A stretch of 64,000 nucleotides of DNA. Source: Streptomyces sp. H27-H5 (GTDB taxonomy: Bacteria > Actinomycetota > Actinomycetes > Streptomycetales > Streptomycetaceae). The stretch spans positions 1 through 64,000 of the forward strand of contig NZ_JAPNLK010000046.1 of the NCBI RefSeq assembly GCF_026627505.1, read 5' to 3'. The stretch's first letter is position 1. Each line of letters begins with the position of its first letter. This document shows positions 55,435-64,000 of the stretch, piece by piece. The position numbers were made by a program, and so were the translations under genes. Below the pieces are notes generated by a model. That model did not search any database. It saw only the letters and a list, made by a program, of their open reading frames with translations, and had not been told where the DNA came from.

Positions 55435-56373
55435 GTGAGGAATCCAGCCCCCGCCCTGCGGGTCATCGCCGTCGTCGGTCCCACCGCGGCCGGAAAGTCC
55501 GACTTGGGCGTCGCCCTGGCCCGCCATTTCGACGGCGAGGTCGTCAACGCCGACTCCATGCAGCTGTACCGGGGGATGGACATCGGCACCGCGAAACTGA
55601 CGCGGGAGGAGCGCGGCGGAGTCCCGCACCACCTCCTCGACGTCTGGGACGTCACCGAGACCGCGAGCGTCGCCGAGTACCAGCGCCTCGCCCGCGCCGA
55701 GATCGACCGACTCCTCGCGCAGGGCCGCACGCCCGTCCTCGTCGGCGGCTCCGGGCTGTACGTCCGCGGCGCGCTCGACGCCATGGAGTTCCCCGGCACC
55801 GACCCCGAGGTACGGGCCCGCCTGGAGGAGGAGGCCACCCTGCGCGGCCCCGGCGCCCTGCACGCCCGGCTCGCCGCCGCCGACCCGATCGCCGCCCAGG
55901 CGATCCTCCCCAGCAACGGCCGCCGGATCGTCCGCGCCCTGGAGGTCATCGAGATCACCGGGCGCCCGTACACCGCGAACCTCCCCGGCCACGAGTCCGT
56001 CTACGAGACCGTCCAGATCGGCGTCGACGTGGGCCGGCCGGAACTCGACGAACGGATCGCGCTGCGGGTCGACCGGATGTGGGAGGCCGGGCTCGTCGAC
56101 GAGGTCCGCGACCTGGAGGCCCGGGGCCTGCGCGACGGGATCACCGCCTCCCGCGCACTCGGCTACCAGCAGGTGTTGTCCGCCCTCGCGGGCGCGTGCA
56201 CCGAGGACGAGGCGAGGGCCGAGACCGTCCGGGCCACCAAGCGCTTCGCCCGCCGACAGGACTCGTGGTTCCGGCGCGACCCGCGCGTGCACTGGCTGAG
56301 TGGCGCCCTCGCGGACCGCGGGGAACTCGCCGGACTCGCGCAGTCGTTGGTCGAACGAGCGGTCACAGCCTGA
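55435..56373 (+). CDS. miaA: tRNA dimethylallyltransferase MiaA
   Basis: 312 residues. P-loop GPTAAGKS (15-22), NADSMQLYRGMDIGTAKL, VGGSGLYVRG, and the C-terminal RRQDSWFRRDPRVHWL block are characteristic. It transfers dimethylallyl from DMAPP to N6 of A37 in tRNAs reading UNN codons, making i6A for MiaB. GTG 55435 is chosen from the -10 spacing and the family N-terminus. It is followed by a membrane-protein gene and dapF. Confidence 0.96.
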   Translation: MRNPAPALRVIAVVGPTAAGKSDLGVALARHFDGEVVNADSMQLYRGMDIGTAKLTREERGGVPHHLLDVWDVTETASVAEYQRLARAEIDRLLAQGRTPVLVGGSGLYVRGALDAMEFPGTDPEVRARLEEEATLRGPGALHARLAAADPIAAQAILPSNGRRIVRALEVIEITGRPYTANLPGHESVYETVQIGVDVGRPELDERIALRVDRMWEAGLVDEVRDLEARGLRDGITASRALGYQQVLSALAGACTEDEARAETVRATKRFARRQDSWFRRDPRVHWLSGALADRGELAGLAQSLVERAVTA

Positions 56374-56478
56374 TCACGTGATGGCATCGGGACGCCCCGT
56401 GCGCCCGTACCGGGGCCGGGGCCGTGCCATCATCAAACTTCTGAACAGCGGCGTACGAAGTCCGAGTGGGGAGGGCGC

Positions 56479-57012
56479 GTGGCTATGGAGGCCGGCCCTC
56501 GTGACACCGGGCGGGACGACACCAGACGGGAAGCGGACCCGATGCTTCACAGCGGGATCGCGGAACCGGTCGGGTCGGACGGCCCGGACGCCCTCGGCCT
56601 GCCCGCCGACCCGGCGCGGCTGACGCCCGACGGCCCCGACGCCCCGGACATCACCGCCCTGGACGTCTCGGGCCCCGAGTTCGAGGTCGAACTGCGGCCG
56701 CAGCGCCGCCTGCGCATCTGGCAGATCGCTCCCATCGTGATGCTCGCCGCCGCCGGATCCCTGATGTTCGCCTTCCCGCTCGCCTTCGAGTTCGGCGACG
56801 GCGGAGCCGTGGTCGCCATGCTCGGCTTCCTCATCAGCTGCTGCGCCGGCGGGTGGGCCATGATGGCCGCGCGCCGCGTCGGCCACTCCTGGCCCGGACT
56901 GCCGCCCCGCGGCAGCGGCCGCCGCCCCGACTGGCGCATGGCCGCGCTGTACACGGTGATGGCCCTCGCCCTGGTGTCCCTGGCCGTGTACCGGGTCGCG
57001 CGCCTGCGCTGA
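56479..57012 (+). CDS. membrane protein with acidic N-terminal domain, unknown function
   Basis: 177 residues. An acidic, Pro/Asp-rich first 75 residues is followed by a basic block (RPQRRLRIWQ) and three hydrophobic helices (APIVMLAAAGSLMFAFPLAF, VVAMLGFLISCCAGGWAMM, MAALYTVMALALVSLAVYRV). GTG 56479 has GGGGAGGG upstream, giving a strong ribosome site; a second in-frame ATG is two codons later. No catalytic motif. It sits between miaA and dapF in the same orientation. Confidence 0.78.
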   Translation: MAMEAGPRDTGRDDTRREADPMLHSGIAEPVGSDGPDALGLPADPARLTPDGPDAPDITALDVSGPEFEVELRPQRRLRIWQIAPIVMLAAAGSLMFAFPLAFEFGDGGAVVAMLGFLISCCAGGWAMMAARRVGHSWPGLPPRGSGRRPDWRMAALYTVMALALVSLAVYRVARLR

Positions 57013-57093
57013 GCGGGCCCGCGCGCCCTCCCCGGCGTGCCCGCACACCGCGGACACCGGGCGAGCGCCCGGAGGCCAAACGGGCCCCGAAGG

Positions 57094-57099
57094 TACGAT
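57094..57099 (+). promoter_or_regulatory. -10 box for leaderless dapF
   Basis: TACGAT is 6 bases before GTG 57106 and no ribosome site intervenes. Confidence 0.55.
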
Positions 57100-57105
57100 G
57101 ACCTG

Positions 57106-57981
57106 GTGACGCACCGCACCCTCTCCTTCCTCAAGGGCCACGGGACCGAGAACGACTTCGTGATCGTTCCCGACCCGGACAACGCCATCGACCTGCCTGT
57201 GACCGCCGTCGCCGCACTGTGCGATCGGCGGGCCGGCATCGGGGCCGACGGGGTGCTGCACGTCGTGCGGTCCGCCGCCCACCCCGACACGGCGCACCTG
57301 GCCGACGAGGCCGAGTGGTTCATGGACTACCGCAACAGCGACGGGTCCATCGCCGAGATGTGCGGCAACGGCGTCCGGGTCTTCGCCCGCTACCTCCTGC
57401 ACGCCGGCCACGTCGAGCCCGGCGACCTCGCCGTCGCCACCCGGGGCGGCGTCAAGCGCGTCCACCTCGACAAGAGCGGCGACGTCACCGTCTCCATGGG
57501 CCGCGCCGAACTGCCCGTCGGCGACGTCACCGTCTCCGTCGGCGAGCGTTCGTGGCCCGCGCGGAACGTGAACATGGGCAACCCGCACGCGGTGGCCTTC
57601 GTCGACAGCCTCGACGACGCCGGGACCCTGTACACCGCCCCGCCGTTCAGCCCCGCGTCCGCATACCCGACCGGAGTCAACGTCGAGTTCGTGGTCGACC
57701 GGGGCCCCCGGCACGTCGCGATGCGCGTCCACGAGCGCGGCTCCGGCGAGACCCGCTCCTGCGGCACCGGCGCCTGCGCCGTGGCCGTGGCCGCCATCCG
57801 ACGCGACGGCGTCGACCCGGCCGTGACCGGCGAACCGGTCACGTACACCGTCGACCTCCCCGGCGGACGACTCGTCATCACCGAGCACCCCGACGGGCAG
57901 ATCGACATGACCGGACCGGCCGTCATCGTGGCCGAGGGCGAGCTCGATCCGACCTGGCTGACCGAAACGGCTTTCGCATGA
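57106..57981 (+). CDS. dapF: diaminopimelate epimerase
   Basis: 291 residues. The two catalytic cysteines are present, Cys86 (SIAEMCGNGVRVF) and Cys219 (RSCGTGACAVA), with NDFVIV and NPHAVAF motifs. It interconverts LL- and meso-diaminopimelate. Streptomyces cell walls contain LL-diaminopimelate, while lysine synthesis needs the meso isomer. GTG 57106 is leaderless-like. Upstream in-frame codons to 57037 are non-conserved. Confidence 0.96.
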   Translation: MTHRTLSFLKGHGTENDFVIVPDPDNAIDLPVTAVAALCDRRAGIGADGVLHVVRSAAHPDTAHLADEAEWFMDYRNSDGSIAEMCGNGVRVFARYLLHAGHVEPGDLAVATRGGVKRVHLDKSGDVTVSMGRAELPVGDVTVSVGERSWPARNVNMGNPHAVAFVDSLDDAGTLYTAPPFSPASAYPTGVNVEFVVDRGPRHVAMRVHERGSGETRSCGTGACAVAVAAIRRDGVDPAVTGEPVTYTVDLPGGRLVITEHPDGQIDMTGPAVIVAEGELDPTWLTETAFA

Positions 57982-58121
57982 AGGTTCCCTCCAATGGGTG
58001 ATCCGTTTCACGCTGAGCGAGAGGTGGACTGCGCCACGTGGTGGGGTCGGTAACATCAGGCACCGGCCCTGAGGGCTCACCCCATGCCCACCACCGCCGG
58101 TCGAAGCCGCCGGAGGTGCCC

Positions 58122-60200
58122 ATGAGTGCAGAGGCCACGAACCCCGAAGCACACCCCGAAGCGCGCCCTGAGCTGCGTAGACGGGGCCGGGGCAGGCTGG
58201 ATCTGCGCCGGCTCGGGCGTGCCGCGCTGCTCGGGCCCGCGTCCCGAGACCGGCTTCCGGACGCCATCGGACACGTGGCGGAAGCGCATCGCGCCCACCA
58301 TCCGGACGCCGATCTGTCCATTCTGCGGCGCGCATATCTGCTCGCGGAGACCTCTCACCGCGGCCAAATGCGAAAAAGCGGTGAGCCGTACATCACACAT
58401 CCGCTCGCCGTCACCCTGATCCTCGCCGAACTCGGCGCGGAGACAACGACGTTGACGGCGTCCCTCCTCCACGACACCGTCGAGGACACGGACGTGACCC
58501 TCGATCAGGTACGCGAGGAGTTCGGCGACGAGGTCTGCTTCATCGTGGACGGCGTCACCAAGGTCGAGAAGATCGACTACGGCGCCGCCGCCGAACCCGA
58601 GACCTTCCGCAAGATGCTCGTCGCCACCGGCAACGACGTCCGCGTCATGTCCATCAAACTCGCCGACCGACTGCACAACATGCGCACCCTCGGCGTGATG
58701 CGCCCCGACAAACAGGCGCGCATCGCCAAGGTCACCCGCGACGTCCTCATCCCGCTCGCCGAACGACTCGGCGTACAGGCCCTCAAGACCGAGCTGGAAG
58801 ACCTCGTCTTCGCGATCCTGCACCCCGAGGAGTACGAGGAGACCCGCGCGCTCATCGCCGCCCACGCGGGGGAGCGTGACCCGCTGCCCGGCATCGCGGA
58901 CTCCGTGCGCGGCGTCCTGCGCGACGCCGGCATCGCCGCCGAGGTCGTGGTCCGCCCCCGCCACTTCGTCTCCGTGCACCGCATCTCCCGCAAGCGCGGC
59001 GAACTGCGCGGCTCCGACTTCGGACGCGTCCTCATCCTCGTCGGCGAGAACGCCGACTGCTACGCGGTCCTCGGCGAACTCCACACCTGTTTCACCCCGG
59101 TGGTCTCGGAGTTCAAGGACTTCATCGCCTCCCCGAAGTTCAACCTCTACCAGTCGCTGCACACCGCCGTCGCCACCGCCGAGGGGCACGTCGCCGAGGT
59201 CATCGTCCGCACCCGGCAGATGCACCGCGTCGCCGAGGCCGGGGTGGTCGCGCTCGGCAATCCGTACACCACCCCGCCGGTCGACGCGGCCGAGGGCGAC
59301 GAGGAGCGGGTCGACCCGACGAGACCCGGCTGGTTGTCCCGACTGCTCGACTGGCAACAGTCCGCACCCGACCCCGACACCTTCTGGACGGTGCTGCGCG
59401 CCGAACTGGCCCAGGACCGCGAGATCACCGTGTTCCGGGCCGACGGCGGGACGCTGGGCCTGCCGGGCGGGGCGAGCTGTATCGACGCCGCCTACGCCCA
59501 ACACGGTGAGGCGGCGCACGGCTGTATCGGCGCCCGGGTCAACGGGCGCCTCACCTCCCTCTCGTCCCGGCTGTCCGACGGGGACACCGTCCAACTCCTG
59601 CTCGCGCACGACGCCTCCTCCGGGCCCGCCGCCGACTGGCTCGACCACGCCAAGACCCCGGCCGCCCGGATCGCCATCAGCGGCTGGCTCCAGACCCACC
59701 CCGACTCCGCGGCCGCCACCACCACCGCCGCCCGGGCCCCGCTCTCCGTCGTGGGGGCGCGCGGCGGCGGGGCGAACGCCGTCGCCGACCTGCCGGACGC
59801 GCCCGTGCGACTGGCCGGCTGCTGCACCCCCGTACCGCCGGACGCCGTCGCCGGATTCGTCGTACGCGGCGGAGCCGTCACCGTGCACCGCGTCCACTGC
59901 CCGGCGGTGGCCCAGATGCGCGCCGTCGGCCGTACCTCCGTCGCCGTGCACTGGCGGGCCACCGCGGACTGCCGCGTGACCCTGCTCGCCGAATCGTTCG
60001 GCCGCCCGCACCTCCTGGCCGATCTGACCGAGGCCATCGCCCGCGAAGGGGTCGAGGTGGTCTCCGCGACCGTGGAACCGCCCGTCGAACAGCGCGTCCG
60101 GCACTCCTACACCCTCCAGTTGCCCGACGCGACGGGGCTGCCGGCCCTGATGCGGGCGATGAGGGACGTACCGGGCGTGTACGACGTCAGCCGGGCGTAG
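58122..60200 (+). CDS. rshA: RelA/SpoT homologue RshA, (p)ppGpp hydrolase/synthetase
   Basis: 692 residues. The HD hydrolase domain is intact: HRGQMRKSGEPYITHP, HD pair His117-Asp118 (LLHDTVEDT) and Asp182 (KLADRLHNMRTL). The synthetase domain (about 250-375) keeps Asp299, Asn341, Tyr343 and Glu359 but has Arg for Lys in RPRHFVSVHR and Ile361 where a Gln is usual. A TGS domain (about 430-490), a Cys-Cys region (LAGCCTPVPP) and ACT domain (about 620-692) follow. ATG 58122 has GGAGGTG upstream. It corresponds to RshA, the second RSH protein of S. coelicolor, separate from RelA. Confidence 0.92.
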   Translation: MSAEATNPEAHPEARPELRRRGRGRLDLRRLGRAALLGPASRDRLPDAIGHVAEAHRAHHPDADLSILRRAYLLAETSHRGQMRKSGEPYITHPLAVTLILAELGAETTTLTASLLHDTVEDTDVTLDQVREEFGDEVCFIVDGVTKVEKIDYGAAAEPETFRKMLVATGNDVRVMSIKLADRLHNMRTLGVMRPDKQARIAKVTRDVLIPLAERLGVQALKTELEDLVFAILHPEEYEETRALIAAHAGERDPLPGIADSVRGVLRDAGIAAEVVVRPRHFVSVHRISRKRGELRGSDFGRVLILVGENADCYAVLGELHTCFTPVVSEFKDFIASPKFNLYQSLHTAVATAEGHVAEVIVRTRQMHRVAEAGVVALGNPYTTPPVDAAEGDEERVDPTRPGWLSRLLDWQQSAPDPDTFWTVLRAELAQDREITVFRADGGTLGLPGGASCIDAAYAQHGEAAHGCIGARVNGRLTSLSSRLSDGDTVQLLLAHDASSGPAADWLDHAKTPAARIAISGWLQTHPDSAAATTTAARAPLSVVGARGGGANAVADLPDAPVRLAGCCTPVPPDAVAGFVVRGGAVTVHRVHCPAVAQMRAVGRTSVAVHWRATADCRVTLLAESFGRPHLLADLTEAIAREGVEVVSATVEPPVEQRVRHSYTLQLPDATGLPALMRAMRDVPGVYDVSRA

Positions 60201-60224
60201 CGGGACAGCCGGGCGAAGCGGGGA
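60188..60224 (+). repeat. 19-bp tandem duplication at rshA stop codon
   Basis: CAGCCGGGCGTAGCGGGA is followed by CAGCCGGGCGAAGCGGGGA. The first copy contains the rshA stop (TAG 60198-60200), and the second copy differs by a T-to-A change that would read through. Confidence 0.8.
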
Positions 60225-60229
60225 GGACA

Positions 60230-60274
60230 GGGGGCCGGGGGGCTCGGGGGTCCGGGGGAACGGAAATCCGGGGG
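60230..60274 (+). other. G-quadruplex-forming motif downstream of rshA
   Basis: G tracts of 5, 6, 5 and 5 (60230-60234, 60237-60242, 60246-60250, 60254-60258) are separated by loops of 2, 3 and 3 bases, and a fifth G5 tract follows at 60270-60274. It is on the coding strand, so it would occur in RNA as well. The 177-base gap between rshA and the M1 gene otherwise shows only the promoter of the latter. Confidence 0.75.
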
Positions 60275-60364
60275 CGGAACGCACGTCGGCCGGGCCACGG
60301 CGTCGGACGCCCTCGTTCGGGTGCACCCGGCGCGCGCCGTTCGCGGCCCCTTGCCGGGCGCTGG

Positions 60365-60370
60365 TAAGCG
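60365..60370 (+). promoter_or_regulatory. possible -10 box for M1 peptidase gene
   Basis: TAAGCG lies 7 bases before ATG 60378. The GGGGG directly before the ATG is too close to be a ribosome site, so leaderless initiation is possible. Confidence 0.3.
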
Positions 60371-60377
60371 ATGGGGG

Positions 60378-61826
60378 ATGCAGCTCACCTCCCCCCGCCT
60401 GCGTGCCGCCCTGCTCGCCGCCGCCTCGCTCACCCTCGTCGCCGCCGTACTGCCCCCGCCCCAACCGCTGGGCATCGGCGACCGGCTCTTCCCCGAGCTC
60501 GGCAACCCCGGGTACGACGTCCTCTCGTACGACCTGTCCTTCACGTACAAGGACAACCGGACCCCGCTCGACGCCGTCACCGTCATCACCGCCCGCACCC
60601 TGCACGCGCTGGACCGCATCAACCTCGACTTCACCCATGGCCAGGTGGCGTCCGCCGAGGTCAACGGGGAACCGGCCCGGTTCGAGAGCGCGGGAGAGGA
60701 CCTCGTACTGACCCCCGCCCGCCCGGTCACCCGGGGATCCGTACTGGGCATCACCGTGCGCCACACCAGCGACCCGCGCGGCCGCGGCGACGGCGGCTGG
60801 GTGCCCACCGAGGACGGACTGGCCATGGCCAACCAGGCCGACGCCGCCCACCGCGTCTTCCCCTGCAACGACCACCCCGCCGACAAGGCGTACTTCACCT
60901 TCCGGATCACCGCCCCGGCCGGGCTCACGGCGGTGGCCAACGGACTGCCCGGCGCGCTCCCGACCCGGCGCGCGGGCGGCCCGACCACCTGGACGTACCG
61001 CACCCTGCACCCCATGGCCACCGAACTGGCCCAGGTCTCCGTCGGGACCTCGGAGGTCGTCCACCACACGGGCCCGCACGGACTGCCGCTGCGCGACGTG
61101 GTGCCCGCCGCCGACCGGGTGCGCCTGGAACCCTCGCTGAAGAAGACCGACGGCCACGTCCGGTGGATGGAGGAGCGGGTCGGGCGCTACCCCTTCGAGA
61201 ACTACGGAGTCCTGATCGCTCGGGCCACGACCGGCTTTGAGCTGGAGACCCAGACCCTCTCGCTCTTCGAGCACGGCCTGTTCTCCGGGAACGCCGGCTA
61301 CCCCGAGTGGTACGTCGAGGCCGTGATGGTCCACGAACTCGCACACCAGTGGTTCGGAGACAGCGTGAGCCCCCGCACCTGGTCCGACCTGTGGCTCAAC
61401 GAAGGACACGCGACCTGGTACGAGGCCCTGTACGCCGACGGGCTCGGCAAGTACTCCCTGGAGCGGCGCATGCGCGAGGCGTACCAGCGCTCCGACCAGT
61501 GGCGGGCCGCCGGCGGCCCCCCGGCCGCCCCCAAAGCCGCCGCCCCCGGGGAGAAGATCGGCCTGTTCCGGCCCGTGGTCTACGACGGGGCCGCGCTCAT
61601 CCTGTACGCCCTGCGCCAGGAGGTCGGCGCCGCGACCTTCGACCGGATCGAGCGCCGCTGGGTGGCCGAGCACGCGGACTCCACGGCCGGCACGGACGAC
61701 TTCGTCCACCTGGCCTCGCAGGAGGCGGGGCGCGACCTGACCGCGTTCCTCAAGCCCTGGCTGTACGGCACGACCACCCCGGCGATGCCGGGGCACCCGG
61801 AATGGGGCGGCCCGAAAAGCGTGTGA
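60378..61826 (+). CDS. M1-family zinc metallopeptidase, exported
   Basis: 482 residues. A signal sequence (RLRAALLAAASLTLVAAVLP, no clear lipobox) precedes an N-terminal beta domain and the thermolysin-like domain with HELAH (319-323) and the third zinc ligand Glu342 (WLNEGHATWYE). The GAMEN-equivalent substrate loop reads ATTGFELETQ, consistent with M1 members. It is about half the length of full aminopeptidase N, as in secreted M1 proteins of actinobacteria. Substrates unknown. ATG 60378 is chosen because it starts the signal peptide directly. Confidence 0.9.
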   Translation: MQLTSPRLRAALLAAASLTLVAAVLPPPQPLGIGDRLFPELGNPGYDVLSYDLSFTYKDNRTPLDAVTVITARTLHALDRINLDFTHGQVASAEVNGEPARFESAGEDLVLTPARPVTRGSVLGITVRHTSDPRGRGDGGWVPTEDGLAMANQADAAHRVFPCNDHPADKAYFTFRITAPAGLTAVANGLPGALPTRRAGGPTTWTYRTLHPMATELAQVSVGTSEVVHHTGPHGLPLRDVVPAADRVRLEPSLKKTDGHVRWMEERVGRYPFENYGVLIARATTGFELETQTLSLFEHGLFSGNAGYPEWYVEAVMVHELAHQWFGDSVSPRTWSDLWLNEGHATWYEALYADGLGKYSLERRMREAYQRSDQWRAAGGPPAAPKAAAPGEKIGLFRPVVYDGAALILYALRQEVGAATFDRIERRWVAEHADSTAGTDDFVHLASQEAGRDLTAFLKPWLYGTTTPAMPGHPEWGGPKSV

Positions 61827-61925
61827 CGCGCCCGGAACGGGCATGTCACCATCAACGAGGCCGTTCGGCGACCGATCGGGCCGGGGCCCGGGCTCCGGGA
61901 ATCACCGGCCGATGTGACGCGTTGG

Positions 61926-61947
61926 ACGTGACAGTGTTGTGTCACGT
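61926..61947. promoter_or_regulatory. palindromic element upstream of hflX
   Basis: ACGTGACA (61926-61933) and TGTCACGT (61940-61947) form a perfect 8-bp-arm inverted repeat with a 6-base centre. A TAGCGT -10-like box follows at 61955-61960, so the repeat covers the -35 region. TGTGACGCG also occurs at 61822-61830 and 61913-61921. Confidence 0.5.
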
Positions 61948-62005
61948 TCGGCGGTAGCGTTGGCCATTGCCGGGCGCGACGCATTCGAATCGACGTAAGG
62001 ATCCA

Positions 62006-63511
<1,506 letters not shown>

Positions 63512-63581
63512 CCGGTGCGTCGGTGAAGCACCGGCGGACGTGCCGCTGAAGTACCGACGGGCATGACACGGCGCGACATCA

Positions 63582-63622
63582 CATGACGGAGGGCCCCCGC
63601 GATGCGGGGGCCCTCCGTCATG
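63582..63622. terminator. perfect 19-bp bidirectional terminator after hflX
   Basis: Arms 63582-63600 and 63604-63622 are perfectly complementary with a 3-base loop GAT. It separates convergent hflX and the serine protease gene. Confidence 0.92.
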
Positions 63623-63670
63623 CGTGATGCTCTGTGCGCCGGCCCGGGCGCCGCGCGCCCGGGCCACCCG

Positions 63671-64000
63671 CTACTTGAACTTGGCGCTCACCGCGGAGTA
63701 GATGCCCTTGGCCTCCGGGCCCAGGCGCGGACCGGCCAGCCAACCGGCCTTGGCCGGGCCGATCGAGGTGTTCGACACCAGCGCCGGCCTGCCGTCGGCA
63801 CCCGCCGCGACCCAACCGCCACCCGAGGAACCGCCGGTCATGGTGCAACCGATGCGGTACATCACCGGGTCGGCGGCCTTCAACGACAGACGACCGGGCT
63901 TGTCCGTGCACTGAAACGCCCGCTGGCCGTCGAACGGAGCCGCAGCCGGGTAGCCCGTCGCCGTGATGCCCGCGACCTTGCCCACCGCCGGCGCGTTGAA
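63671..64000 (-). CDS. trypsin-like serine protease, C-terminal part (cut by window edge)
   Basis: The last 109 residues are visible on the minus strand; the gene begins beyond the right edge. The active-site Ser motif reads TMTGGSSGGGW, with the preceding RIGCTMTGG Cys, and a later strand AGADGRPALVSNTS. This matches V8/chymotrypsin-fold secreted proteases of Streptomyces. The His and Asp of the triad are not in the window. The visible frame is open to the edge (begins FNAPAVGK). Confidence 0.85.
   Translation of the reverse strand, partial: FNAPAVGKVAGITATGYPAAAPFDGQRAFQCTDKPGRLSLKAADPVMYRIGCTMTGGSSGGGWVAAGADGRPALVSNTSIGPAKAGWLAGPRLGPEAKGIYSAVSAKFK

Noticed and set aside
58077..61844. 1255-codon antisense frame over rshA and the M1 peptidase gene
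   Set aside because: It is the reverse of two good genes, and includes the G-rich intergenic region without any coding signature.

Overview
The window is high-GC actinobacterial chromosome, almost certainly Streptomyces. Coding third positions are strongly GC-biased, GTG starts are common, many genes have TAnnnT -10 boxes 6-7 bases before the start codon (leaderless transcripts), and from memory the gene order matches the osaCAB / ftsK / clgR / recA / gluABCD / miaBA / hflX core segment of S. coelicolor. There is no sign of a prophage, IS element, CRISPR array or biosynthetic gene cluster. The region is mostly vertically inherited core genome.

Layout. 1-400: end of an rRNA operon (23S 3' end, 5S), tRNA-Thr(GGT) and a strong terminator. 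496-9744: osmotic-stress signalling locus, with divergent osaC (anti-sigma kinase/PAS/GAF/PP2C) and osaA (giant HAMP-repeat hybrid kinase), then osaB (response regulator). 9895-17180: ftsK, a RodZ-like HTH membrane protein, rimO, and the overlapping chain rimO-pgsA-cinA-clgR. 17391-24814: small membrane protein, SDR, Nei2-type DNA glycosylase, lipoprotein, Lhr helicase. 24895-31829: AraC regulator, azlCD exporter, alpha-toroid protein, DUF3046, AI-2E family permease, HTH-Clp_N protein, DUF3052, secreted serine protease. 31940-34547: DUF2199, recA with an SOS box, recX. 34666-37356: a sulfur operon (Cys-rich leader peptide, cysteine dioxygenase, rhodanese) and an FAD monooxygenase.

37526-43361: glutamate uptake operon gluABCD, divergent from its two-component system gluRK. 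43406-49564: a glycan-degradation cluster (Tat-exported GH85 endo-beta-N-acetylglucosaminidase, GH5-like beta-mannosidase, LacI repressor, ROK sugar kinase) that reads as N-glycan core salvage. 49632-52304: TAXI-type receptor, LysR, DinB-like protein. 52301-57981: miaB, LigB-like protein, two small minus-strand genes, miaA, membrane protein, dapF. 58122-63511: rshA ((p)ppGpp hydrolase/synthetase), M1 metallopeptidase, hflX. The right edge cuts a secreted trypsin-like protease.

The most interesting non-coding signals are: a 28-codon Cys-rich leader ORF before cysteine dioxygenase; a 42-bp nested palindrome covering the promoter of the HTH-Clp_N gene; spaced 11-bp direct repeats between osaC and osaA; a four-tract G-quadruplex motif after rshA; and operator-like palindromes before the SDR, FAD-monooxygenase, GH5/LacI and hflX genes. 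Protein-level oddities are ten uninterrupted 92-residue HAMP units in OsaA, an eroded synthetase site in RshA, and a LigB-like protein lacking the N-terminal metal histidine. All family assignments come from reading the translations; no database search was run.
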